From contig JAWXCJ010000075.1 in the NCBI GenBank assembly GCA_034408875.1, forward strand, positions 1 through 11,063: a stretch of 11,063 bases of DNA, in the 5' to 3' direction. The first letter of the stretch is position 1, and each line of letters begins with the position of its first letter. Both the position numbers and the translations under genes were made by a program. The notes under the pieces are model-generated. The model was not told the DNA's origin. It searched no databases and worked only from the letters and a program-made list of their open reading frames with translations. The stretch comes from JANNHK01 sp034408875 (GTDB taxonomy: Bacteria; Actinomycetota; Acidimicrobiia; IMCC26256; PALSA-610). Below, in pieces: positions 1 through 6,950 of this stretch.

Positions 1-828
1 CGCCGCCGCCTGGGCCCGGGCCTCGGCCTGCCGCTGCTGGTGCGCGGCCTCTTCCTCGGTGCTGCGTTGCGGCTTGGCCGGCGCCGCCGGCGCCGCCGGC
101 GCCGCAGCTTCGGAGCGCGTGCCCGCGCGGGCGTTGCGCCGCTGCTGAATGTGCTTGCCCTCGATCACCGCGTCGGCGATCACGCGACACATCAGCTGCG
201 CGGCGCGGATCGCGTCGTCGTTGCCGGGAATGACGTAGTCGATGATGTCGGGGTCGCAGTTCGTGTCGACGACCGCGACGACCGGGATCTTCAACCGGTT
301 CGCTTCGGTGACCGCGATGTGTTCCTTCTTCGTGTCGATCACGAAGATCGCACTCGGAACCTTCTCGAGTTGCTTGATGCCGCCCAAGTTGCGTTCGAGC
401 TTGGCGAGGTCGCGGCGGACCTTCAACCCTTCCTTCTTCGACATGAGCTCGATCTCGCCCGAGTCGATCGTGCGCTGGAGTTCGCGCAGCTTCGACACAC
501 GCGAGTGCACCGTTTGGAAGTTGGTGAGCATGCCGCCGAGCCAACGGAAGTTGACGTACGGCATGCCGCTGCGGTTGGCCTCGTTCTGGACCGGCTCCTG
601 CGCTTGCTTCTTCGTACCGACGAACATGATCGAGCCGCCGTTGGCGACCGTGTCCCGCACGAAGCGGTACGCGGTGTCGATGCGGTCGAGGGTCTGGTGC
701 AGGTCGACGATGTAAATCCCGTTGCGTTCACCAAAGATGAACCTGCGCATCTTCGGGTTCCAGCGGCGGGTCTGGTGACCGAAGTGAACTCCGGCCTCCA
801 GAAGTTGTCTCATGGTTACGACGGCCAC
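1..828 (-). CDS. rpsB: 30S ribosomal protein S2 (3' end outside window)
   Basis: S2 is a structural protein of the small ribosomal subunit that helps bind S1-like factors and mRNA. The product starts VAVVTMRQLLEAGVHFGHQT, the actinobacterial S2 N-terminus, and continues with the family blocks RRWNPKM, FVGTKKQAQ, RWLGGMLTNF and VVAVVDTNCDPD. I chose the GTG at 826-828 because a GGAGG lies 7 bases upstream (836-840) and because the family keeps the five residues before the internal ATG at 811-813. After the conserved core (about 235 residues) comes an Ala/Pro/Gln/Glu-rich tail of at least 35 residues. The frame is still open at base 1, after 276 codons, so the tail and stop lie outside. The usual partner tsf would be further left. 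Identification is secure; only the length is unknown. Confidence 0.97.
   Translation of the reverse strand, partial: MAVVTMRQLLEAGVHFGHQTRRWNPKMRRFIFGERNGIYIVDLHQTLDRIDTAYRFVRDTVANGGSIMFVGTKKQAQEPVQNEANRSGMPYVNFRWLGGMLTNFQTVHSRVSKLRELQRTIDSGEIELMSKKEGLKVRRDLAKLERNLGGIKQLEKVPSAIFVIDTKKEHIAVTEANRLKIPVVAVVDTNCDPDIIDYVIPGNDDAIRAAQLMCRVIADAVIEGKHIQQRRNARAGTRSEAAAPAAPAAPAKPQRSTEEEAAHQQRQAEARAQAAA
78..104. repeat. 9-bp tandem repeat in the rpsB tail
   Basis: Three uninterrupted copies of CCGGCGCCG encode an Ala-Ala-Pro run in the C-terminal tail of S2. The period is a multiple of three, so copy-number change would keep the frame. It is probably a replication-slippage product in a tolerant tail. Confidence 0.8.
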
Positions 829-1002
829 GGCCGTGCCTCCCTAGGTTGGTCTCTTCCGCCCGCGCGAGCGCCGTTCCTGCAAATGCGAGGGCGGCGCCAC
901 CTGGGGTCGCGGGCGTGCAGCGTGTCCGGGACGGGTGCCCCGGCTTCGGGCGGCAGTGTAGCGGCCGGGGCCCGCCGCTCCCGGGGCCGTTCACGGGCCG
1001 AT
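829..1002 (-). promoter_or_regulatory. rpsB upstream region, possible promoter and structured leader
   Basis: This 174-base gap holds no gene. On the minus strand a TACACT (955-960) fits the TAnnnT form of an actinobacterial -10 box, but I could not pair it with a good -35. If used, it would give a leader of about 120 bases containing a small GC hairpin (CCGGG...CCCGG, about 927-942 on the plus strand). The GGAGG at 836-840 is the ribosome binding site. S2 leaders are autoregulated in some bacteria; I see no specific motif proving that here. Confidence 0.3.
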
Positions 1003-2631
1003 TCACGGGGTCGGGATGAGGCGCGCCGGGCCCTCCGTCTGCTCGATCAGGTCGCCGAACCCGTAGGTGTACTCCTCGATCAGTGGGGGGAACAGCTCCG
1101 CGGCGAGGAAGGTACCGAGGCCCCGGCAGGGCAGCTCGTCGCGGCCTTCGAGGGCGGAGCGGGCGGCCCGGAGCGCTTCGTCGTCGGTGAGGATGCCCGA
1201 ATGCGCGGAGGCGGCGCGGGGCGCGACGACCGTGTGCCGGGCACCGTCGGTCGTGGCCACATTGGCGGGCACGACGAAGTCGTGGGCACCGCCGATCGTG
1301 GTGAGCTCGACCGTCCCGGGCCGTTCGGCGGCGTCCAGGTCGTCCATGAGGTCGGAGCCGTCGACAAGGTCTTGTGTGGAGTCGCCGTCGATCGGCGGCG
1401 CCCCGAGCCGCTCGGCCCCTTCCACCAGGAGCCAACCGAGGGGGCCTTCCTGGAGCCTGTTTCCCAGCGTCGCGAGGGGCGCGCCGTCGAGCGGTGACGC
1501 GAACGTGATCACGGTACCGAGCGGCGGGTAGTCGGGGTCGCCGGGGTCGTAGACCAGTTCGAGGAACGCGAGGACGACCACGCCACCCTGCGAGTGCGCG
1601 ACCAGATCGACTTCGCGGCCGGGGTCCGCGATCTGCATGGCTTTGAGCTGCTCGCCGAGCTCGCGGGCCGAGGTCTCGATGTCCGTGAGCGTGTCGTCGG
1701 CGCGGTAGGTCGCGGCGCCCGAGTACGAGAAGTAGGTGGCTTCCTCCGACGCGTACCCGAGGCGTTCGGGCTCGAGGTCGAAGGAACTGCCGCCCGGCTC
1801 GGTGAGCTTGCTGTCGATACCGGCGACGAGCATGACCCGGTGGCCGGAGCCGCCTTCGCCGTCGGCCGCGGGCGCATCCCGGTCGCAGCGGAACTGCTCC
1901 TGCGCGTACGCGAGGGCGCCGCGAGCGAGGGTGAGGGCCAGCAGCGTCCTTCTCACGATCGGGTGCAGCGCGACGAGCTTACGGAACCGTTCGAACGCAT
2001 CTGCTCCGAGGTCGACGGCGAGGTCGGCGAGGGGCTCGGCCAGGTCCACGAGCGCGTCGAGCATCACATCGTCCACGCCTCCGACGAAGTCGATCGTGCC
2101 CCCGACGACACTTCCGAGCCCGTCGAGCAACCCGCCCCGCTCGTCGGCAACGGTTCGGAAGAACGGGTCGGAGACGGGTGCGAGGTGCACGACACTCGCG
2201 AGATCGACGGCGGCGAAGAGCTTCATCGGATCGCTGTACACCTCGCCGCGGCGGAGCCCGAAGTGCGAGACGTCGTCGTCGTGGTGGGGGCCGGTGCCGC
2301 CGGTCGTTCCGATGACATCGCCCCGTTCGACTTCGTCACCGCGCCGCACCGTGGATGTGGCCAGGAACGAGTACGAGGTGCGCAGGTCGCCGTCGTGACC
2401 GACGACAACGTGGCGCGCGCCGGCGACCATGCCCGCAAACGTGACGGTTCCCGGGCCCGCGGCCCGAACCGGTGTGCCGGGCGTGGCGGCGAAGTCAACC
2501 CCTTGGTGGCCGGCACCGAAGCGGGTGGCGGGCGGGTCGAACGGACGCACGACGGCGCCGTCGACGGGCTTCTGCCACGCGCCGGCAGGAGCGACAAGAG
2601 ACAACGCGAGCACGAGTACGACGAACTTCAC
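1003..2631 (-). CDS. Exported M23 metallopeptidase-alpha/beta hydrolase fusion protein
   Basis: The 542-residue product has a signal peptide (about 1-18, basic MKF then a hydrophobic run to APAGA). An M23/LytM domain follows at about 25-140, with HxxxD at H42 and D46, H123 in SHFGLRRG, and the downstream YSDP typical of actinobacterial M23 proteins. The first His of the usual HxH is Val121. After a helical linker (about 150-250) comes an alpha/beta hydrolase domain with nucleophile motif AHSQG (S347), a likely acid D451 in GAHDFVVP and a likely His H477. M23 enzymes cut peptidoglycan cross-bridges; the second domain resembles lipases/esterases with unknown substrate. GTG at 2629-2631 is preferred because GGAGG lies 5 bases upstream; an in-frame GTG at 2635-2637 overlaps that site. 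An M23 gene beside rpsB is conserved in actinobacteria (from memory, Rv2891 next to rpsB), but the fused hydrolase is not part of that gene. The 99 bases between this start and whiG hold no clear promoter. Confidence 0.85.
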   Translation of the reverse strand: MKFVVLVLALSLVAPAGAWQKPVDGAVVRPFDPPATRFGAGHQGVDFAATPGTPVRAAGPGTVTFAGMVAGARHVVVGHDGDLRTSYSFLATSTVRRGDEVERGDVIGTTGGTGPHHDDDVSHFGLRRGEVYSDPMKLFAAVDLASVVHLAPVSDPFFRTVADERGGLLDGLGSVVGGTIDFVGGVDDVMLDALVDLAEPLADLAVDLGADAFERFRKLVALHPIVRRTLLALTLARGALAYAQEQFRCDRDAPAADGEGGSGHRVMLVAGIDSKLTEPGGSSFDLEPERLGYASEEATYFSYSGAATYRADDTLTDIETSARELGEQLKAMQIADPGREVDLVAHSQGGVVVLAFLELVYDPGDPDYPPLGTVITFASPLDGAPLATLGNRLQEGPLGWLLVEGAERLGAPPIDGDSTQDLVDGSDLMDDLDAAERPGTVELTTIGGAHDFVVPANVATTDGARHTVVAPRAASAHSGILTDDEALRAARSALEGRDELPCRGLGTFLAAELFPPLIEEYTYGFGDLIEQTEGPARLIPTP

Positions 2632-2730
2632 GGGCACCTCCCCGGACGCGAACGGTCAGACGGGGAAGGAGGGAAGTGGTGCGAACGTTACCGCCGGACT
2701 GCGCCACCGTCTACGGGCAAACCCGGTCGC

Positions 2731-3546
2731 TCAGGTAACTATCCCGCGCTCGGGCATGGGCTCCGACAGGCGGGAGCGGAGCTGGAAGATCGCCTTCGTG
2801 TGGATCTGGCACACCCGGCTCTCGGTGACGCCGAGGACGCTGCCGATCTCGGCGAGGGTGAGGCCCTCGTAGTAGTAGAGCGTGAGCACGAGGCGTTCGC
2901 GGTCGGGCATGCGGTTGATCGCGTCGGCGAGGACCTGGCGCATCTCCTCGGACTCGAACGCTTCGACCGGGTCGTGACCCGAGCCCGCGATGGTGTCGCC
3001 GACCGTGGCACCGGTGCCGCGTTCCGAACCGGCGCTGAGCAGTTCGTCGAGGGCGACCACGCCGACGAAGCTCACCTGGCCGAGCACGGCGGCGAGTTCG
3101 TCTTCGGTCATGCCGAGTTCGGCGGCGACTTCTTTGTCGTCGGGGCTGCGGCGGAGTTCGTTCTCGAGTTTCGAGTACGCGCGCTCGATGGCGCGGGCCT
3201 TGGCCCGCACCGAACGCGGCACCCAGTCGATCGAGCGGAGCTCGTCGATGATGGCGCCCTTGATGCGGCTGATCGCGTACGTCTCGAACTTGTACCCGCG
3301 GCCCGGGTCGAACTTGTCGATCGCGTCGATGAGGCCGAAAATTCCGTAGCTGACGAGGTCGGACTGCTCGATGTTCTGGGGCAGGCCCGCGGCGACACGA
3401 CCCGCCACGAATTTCACGAGGGGCGAGTAGTGAAGGATGAGGCGCTCCCGTGCGTCACGGGTGCCCTCGAGTTTGTAGTCCTCCCAGAGCTGGGCGATTG
3501 TCGCCGCCAACTCGTCCACGGTGGAGGGACCGCTTCCGTCAGGCAC
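2731..3546 (-). CDS. whiG: RNA polymerase sigma factor, FliA/WhiG family
   Basis: This is a sigma-28-type alternative sigma factor that directs RNA polymerase to a dedicated regulon: motility genes in flagellated bacteria, sporulation genes in Streptomyces. The 271-residue length is normal. Region 2 (about 36-105) has LILHYSPLVKFVAGRV, YGIFGLIDAIDKFD and FETYAISRIKGAIIDELR. Region 3 (about 108-170) starts WVPRSVRAKAR. Region 4 (about 205-260) has LPDRE-like MPDRERLVLTLYYYEGLT, then the helix-turn-helix LAEIGSVLGVTESRVCQIH. The GTG start (3544-3546) overlaps the xerC stop by 8 bases and has no clear Shine-Dalgarno, which suggests translational coupling to xerC. Whether its role is fliA-like or whiG-like cannot be told from this window; no flagellar or sporulation gene is nearby. 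whiG sits near rpsB in Streptomyces too. Confidence 0.92.
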   Translation of the reverse strand: MPDGSGPSTVDELAATIAQLWEDYKLEGTRDARERLILHYSPLVKFVAGRVAAGLPQNIEQSDLVSYGIFGLIDAIDKFDPGRGYKFETYAISRIKGAIIDELRSIDWVPRSVRAKARAIERAYSKLENELRRSPDDKEVAAELGMTEDELAAVLGQVSFVGVVALDELLSAGSERGTGATVGDTIAGSGHDPVEAFESEEMRQVLADAINRMPDRERLVLTLYYYEGLTLAEIGSVLGVTESRVCQIHTKAIFQLRSRLSEPMPERGIVT

Positions 3547-4414
3547 GAGGGTGCGTCCGTTCGTACACGTCTTTCAGTCGGTCGCGGGTCACGTGAGTGT
3601 AGACCTGCGTAGTACCTACGTCGGCGTGTCCGAGCAGCTCCTGAACCGCTCTCAGGTCGGCCCCGCCGTCGAGGAGGTGGGTGGCGAAGGCGTGGCGCAG
3701 GGCGTGTGGGTGCAGGGCCCGGCCGTCCTCGAGGGGGTATCTCGCCAGGATCCGTCGGGCATCTCGGGGCGTGAGCCTCCGTCCACGGGCGTTCACGAAG
3801 AGTGAATCGGTGGGCTCGTGCAGTAACTGAGCCCTTCCGGCCCGGAGATAATCCTCGAGAGCGAATCTGGCCGCGTCACCGAGGGGCAACCGCCGGATCT
3901 TGGCCCCTTTGCCCAGAACCGTCACCGTCCGGTGCTTGAAGTCGACGTCGCCGACGTCGAGGCCGCAGCACTCGCTGACCCGCACGCCCGCTCCGTAGAG
4001 CAACTCGATGACGGCGAGGTCACGGCGGGAGGTGGGCTCGTCGAGCGCCGCGGCGCGCTCGAGCAGGGCCTCGGCTTCGGAGGCCCGAGGGACTCTCGGG
4101 AGCCGCTTCGTCGTCTTCGGGGCGCGGAGCTGCCCGGCGACGGAGTTCTTCAGCTGCCCGTGGCGTTTGAGGTAGCGGGCGTAGGCGCGCACAGCTGCGG
4201 TCTTGCGGCTGATCGAGCTGCGGGAGAAGCCCCGGGTCGTGAGGTAGGCGAGGTAGCGGCGCAGGGTGCGATGGTCGAGGTCTTTCGGCCGGAGGTCACC
4301 GCGGTCGCACCAGGCGACGAACTCCTCGACGTCGAAGACGTAAGCGCGGCGGGTGTGCTCGCTCCGGGACCCGAGGGTGGTCGCGAACCCGGTGACATCG
4401 TGGCGCGACGGCAT
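3539..4414 (-). CDS. xerC: Tyrosine recombinase XerC
   Basis: XerC acts with XerD at dif to resolve chromosome dimers before cell division. The 291-residue product has the N-terminal SAM-like core-binding domain (about 7-90) and the catalytic domain (about 108-288). All catalytic residues are present: R145 (GVRVSE), K169 (GKGAK), H237 and R240 (HALRH), H263 (LGHAD) and the nucleophile Y272 (VYTHV). The Arg-to-Lys spacing of 24 matches E. coli XerD. The frame stays open far upstream across yifB on the opposite strand, but family homology begins at the ATG at 4412-4414, which gives the usual length. The ribosome binding site is weak (GGTGAG directly against ATG), so a short leader or leaderless transcript is possible. 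It is first in a run xerC-whiG-M23-rpsB on one strand. XerC versus XerD is decided by neighbourhood more than by sequence. Confidence 0.93.
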   Translation of the reverse strand: MPSRHDVTGFATTLGSRSEHTRRAYVFDVEEFVAWCDRGDLRPKDLDHRTLRRYLAYLTTRGFSRSSISRKTAAVRAYARYLKRHGQLKNSVAGQLRAPKTTKRLPRVPRASEAEALLERAAALDEPTSRRDLAVIELLYGAGVRVSECCGLDVGDVDFKHRTVTVLGKGAKIRRLPLGDAARFALEDYLRAGRAQLLHEPTDSLFVNARGRRLTPRDARRILARYPLEDGRALHPHALRHAFATHLLDGGADLRAVQELLGHADVGTTQVYTHVTRDRLKDVYERTHPRA

Positions 4415-4558
4415 CTCACCGACGGTAGTCGCTGATCGCGGGGGGTCGTAACCAATGTGTCTCACGGCACTCGTAGGGTGCGCTTCACCGTCGTCGGCCG
4501 CGGTTACGGCCCTCCTCACCCGAACGGAGCTCCTGAACGGAGCTATTGAGGAGGAACC
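4415..4558. promoter_or_regulatory. Divergent xerC/yifB intergenic region
   Basis: These 144 bases separate the divergent starts of xerC and yifB and must carry both promoters; I cannot name convincing -35/-10 pairs. Just before yifB lies a direct repeat GAACGGAGCT (4522-4531 and 4535-4544, 13-base spacing), followed by a perfect AGGAGG (4549-4554) 4 bases before the GTG of yifB. The repeat could be a regulator site or a chance duplication. Confidence 0.4.
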
Positions 4559-6058
4559 GTGCTCGCATCGGTGCGCAGCGCAGTGTTGCAAGGGGTCGAC
4601 GGTCAGGTCGTCACCGTCGAAGTGCACGTCACCCGGGGTCTGCCGGGGTACACGGTGGTCGGGCTGCCCGACACGGCCGGGCGTGAGTCGCGCGAGCGGG
4701 TACGGGCCGCGCTGCTGTCGTCCGACATCGAATTCCCGATGAAGCGCATCACCGTGAACCTGGCGCCGGCGGCGCTGCGCAAGTCGGGTTCGGGGCTCGA
4801 GTTGGCAGTCGCCATGGCACTCACGTGCGCCAACGAGGAGCTGCCGGCCGGCGTGCTCGACGACATGGCCCTGCTCGGCGAACTCGGCCTCGACGGGCGG
4901 GTGCGGCCCGTGCTCGGAACGCTCGCGCTCGTCGACGCGCTCGTCGCCGCGGGCACGACCCGGGTCGTCGTGCCCGAGACAAACGCAGCCGAGGCCGCGC
5001 TCGTGCCGGGCGCGCAGGTCCTCGTGGCCCGTCGCCTCGGCGAGCTGCGGGCGTGCCTGAAGGGCGAGGCCGATTGGCCGGAGATTCCACCTGCTCCCCC
5101 TGATGACCCGGCCGCGGCCGAGGACGAGCCGCTCGAGCTGGCCGACGTGCGGGGGCTTCCCCTGGCCCGCCACGCCCTCGCGGCGGCCGCGGCCGGGAAC
5201 CACCACCTGCTCATGCTCGGGCCGCCGGGCGCGGGCAAGACGATGCTGGCCCGGCGTCTCGCGACGATCCTGCCCCCGCTGGAGGCGAGCGAGGCGTTGG
5301 AGGTCACGAAGATCCACTCGGCCGCGGGTGCCGCGCCCCGCTCCGGGCTGTGCTCGGTGCGGCCGTTCCGGGCTCCGCATCACAGCGCGTCGGCCGTCGC
5401 GCTCATCGGCGGCGGCAGCCCGCGCCCTCGTCCGGGCGAGATCACCTTGGCGCATCGGGGCGCGCTGTTCTTGGACGAGCTGGGCGAGTTCCCGCCGACC
5501 GTGCTCGACGCGCTGCGTCAGCCGCTCGAAGAGCGCGTCGTGCGCATCAGCCGGGCGTGGGGCACCGTCGAGTTCCCGGCCGACTTCTTGTTGGTCGCGT
5601 GCTGCAACCCGTGCCCGTGCGGGCGGGTCGAGGCCGACTGCCGCTGCAGCGACACGCAACGCCACCGGTACCTGCGCCGGCTCTCGGCGCCGTTGCTCGA
5701 CCGCTTCGATCTGCGCCTCGAAGTGACCTCGGCCGACGCCGACGCGCCCGCGGGCGAGTCCTCGGCCGACGTGCGTGAACGCGTGGCGATGGCCGTCGAG
5801 CGCCAGCGGGTGCGCCTCGACCTCACACCCTGGCGCCGCAACGCGCACGTGCCCGCGGGCGCGCTGGCCGAGTACCTGCCGCTCGTCGGTGCGGCCGAAC
5901 GCACGTGGCGGGCGGTGTGCCGGTCGCGCCGGTTGACCGGCCGGGGCGCGGCGCGCATCCGAAGGCTGGCCTGGACCTTGGCCGATCTCGACGAACGCTC
6001 CCCCGCGACCGAGCACGACGTCGAGTTGGCTGCGCTGCTGCGGGGCGACGTCCGATGA
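4559..6058 (+). CDS. yifB: YifB/ComM family Mg-chelatase-like AAA+ ATPase
   Basis: ComM is a hexameric AAA+ helicase that promotes branch migration during integration of incoming single-stranded DNA in natural transformation; YifB homologues are common also in non-competent bacteria. The 499-residue protein has the N-terminal Lon-protease-fold domain (about 1-170, with GLPGYTVVGLPD and ITVNLAPAALRKSG). The Mg-chelatase ATPase domain follows, with Walker A GPPGAGKT (221-228), Walker B ALFLDELGEF (302-311), the cysteine cluster CCNPCPCG (348-355) plus C361 and C363, and LLDRFDLR (379-386). A C-terminal helical domain runs from about 405 to 495. The GTG start has a perfect AGGAGG upstream. The gene overlaps dprA (ATGA), so the two form an operon. 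It is encoded on the strand opposite to xerC and yraN, unlike the usual colinear actinobacterial arrangement. Confidence 0.95.
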   Translation: MLASVRSAVLQGVDGQVVTVEVHVTRGLPGYTVVGLPDTAGRESRERVRAALLSSDIEFPMKRITVNLAPAALRKSGSGLELAVAMALTCANEELPAGVLDDMALLGELGLDGRVRPVLGTLALVDALVAAGTTRVVVPETNAAEAALVPGAQVLVARRLGELRACLKGEADWPEIPPAPPDDPAAAEDEPLELADVRGLPLARHALAAAAAGNHHLLMLGPPGAGKTMLARRLATILPPLEASEALEVTKIHSAAGAAPRSGLCSVRPFRAPHHSASAVALIGGGSPRPRPGEITLAHRGALFLDELGEFPPTVLDALRQPLEERVVRISRAWGTVEFPADFLLVACCNPCPCGRVEADCRCSDTQRHRYLRRLSAPLLDRFDLRLEVTSADADAPAGESSADVRERVAMAVERQRVRLDLTPWRRNAHVPAGALAEYLPLVGAAERTWRAVCRSRRLTGRGAARIRRLAWTLADLDERSPATEHDVELAALLRGDVR

Positions 6059-6915
6059 CCCGCACGACGCACCTCTGGCGGGTCGGTGAGCCCGACTACC
6101 CGATCCGCGACGAAGTCCCCGACCGGCCGCCGATGCTGCGCGGCGAGGGCGAAGGCGTCGACGCGTTCCGCGCGCCGCGGGTCGCGATCGTCGGCACCCG
6201 GGCCGCGACGCCGCAGGGCCTCGCCGACGCGCACGAAATCGGCGCGTACCTGGCAAGCGCGGGCGTGACGATCGTGAGCGGCCTCGCCATCGGCATCGAC
6301 GGTGCCGCGCACGAAGGGTGCCTCGACGCAGACGGCCTCGCGGTCGGTGTCGTCGCGACCGGCCTCGACGTCGAGTACCCGCGCCGCCACCGCAAGCTGT
6401 ACGCGCGGGTGCGGACGTCGGGATTGGTCGTGAGCGAGCACCCGTACGGCGTGCTCCCGCGACCCGAACGCTTTCCGGTGCGCAACCGCATCATCGCGGC
6501 GCTGTGCGACGTGTGCGTCGTCGTCGAGGCGACGATCAGCGGCGGTTCGCGCATCACCGCCGAGAAGGCGGCCGACTACGGGCGCCCCGTGTTCGCGCTC
6601 CCCGGGTCGCGCCGCAACCCGGCCGCGGCCGGGTGCAACGCGCTCATCGCCGACGGTGCGCTATGCCTCCTCGACCCGAGCGACGTGCTCCTCGCGCTCG
6701 GCCACGGCATCGCCGCCCAGGGCTGGCACGCGTCCGCGGACGTGTACGGGCCGGACGAACGACAGGTCCTCATGGCGTTCGCGGGCGAAGCCGCGAGCGT
6801 CGACCAGATTCTCGGCCGCACCACCATCGGCGGCCCCCGAGTCGCGGCCGCTATCCGCCGGTTGGAACAGGTGGGGGCGGTGCAGCACGCCCGCGGCCGC
6901 TGGTGGCCCCGGTGA
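6055..6915 (+). CDS. dprA: DNA-processing protein DprA
   Basis: DprA binds single-stranded DNA entering the cell and loads RecA on it. The 286-residue product carries the Rossmann-like core: VAIVGTRAA (43-51), VSGLAIGIDGAAHEG (74-88), SEHPYG (127-132), SGGSRITAEKAADYGRPVFALPG (about 162-184) and NPAAAGCNALIADGA (188-202). A C-terminal winged-helix domain follows (about 230-286, ending GRWWPR). The ATG at 6055-6057 shares bases with the yifB stop, so translation is coupled and there is no separate ribosome binding site. It is short for the family (actinobacterial DprA is commonly 350-400 residues) because the N-terminal helical domain found in many homologues is almost absent. The core motifs look intact, so it is probably functional. 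It is followed within 36 bases by an accessory cassette. Confidence 0.94.
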   Translation: MTRTTHLWRVGEPDYPIRDEVPDRPPMLRGEGEGVDAFRAPRVAIVGTRAATPQGLADAHEIGAYLASAGVTIVSGLAIGIDGAAHEGCLDADGLAVGVVATGLDVEYPRRHRKLYARVRTSGLVVSEHPYGVLPRPERFPVRNRIIAALCDVCVVVEATISGGSRITAEKAADYGRPVFALPGSRRNPAAAGCNALIADGALCLLDPSDVLLALGHGIAAQGWHASADVYGPDERQVLMAFAGEAASVDQILGRTTIGGPRVAAAIRRLEQVGAVQHARGRWWPR

Positions 6916-6950
6916 CCAGCTTTCTTTATCCGTATACTATTATACGGTTT
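6912..6950 (+). promoter_or_regulatory. Promoter and palindromic operator of the MNT/HEPN cassette
   Basis: An AT-rich island interrupts very GC-rich DNA. It contains an inverted repeat with 7-bp arms, CCGTATA (6930-6936) and TATACGG (6941-6947), around a 4-base spacer CTAT. The last base of the palindrome is 3 bases before the ATG at 6951. Two -10-like hexamers lie inside it: TATACT (6933-6938) and TATTAT (6938-6943). Transcription from either would start at about 6945-6951, giving a leaderless or nearly leaderless mRNA; no Shine-Dalgarno is present. The best -35 guess is GTGACC (6912-6917), weak. A protein bound to the palindrome would cover the -10 box, and the first gene encodes a winged helix, so autorepression is likely but inferred. 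Confidence 0.65.

Noticed and set aside
961..1002. GC-rich inverted segments after the M23-hydrolase stop as a terminator
   Set aside because: The arms do not pair over more than about 5 bases in one register and there is no T run.
40..1497. 485-codon plus-strand open frame across rpsB and the end of the M23-hydrolase gene
   Set aside because: It is antisense to rpsB and to the conserved hydrolase domain, gives an Arg/Val-rich low-complexity product, and reflects the high GC content.
2714..2725. Small hairpin CGGG-CAAA-CCCG downstream of the sigma factor gene
   Set aside because: A 4-bp stem is too weak to call a terminator, and the next gene follows on the same strand.
2632..2730. A promoter for the sigma factor's own family before the M23-hydrolase gene
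   Set aside because: I found no TAAA plus GCCGATAA-like pair on the minus strand.
1594..3612. 672-codon plus-strand open frame across the M23-hydrolase and sigma factor genes
   Set aside because: It lies opposite two genes with clear family motifs, has biased composition and no recognisable domain.
4415..6256. Upstream extension of the xerC frame across yifB on the opposite strand
   Set aside because: Family homology begins at the ATG at 4412-4414. The extension is antisense to the ATPase domain of yifB and shows no domain of its own.
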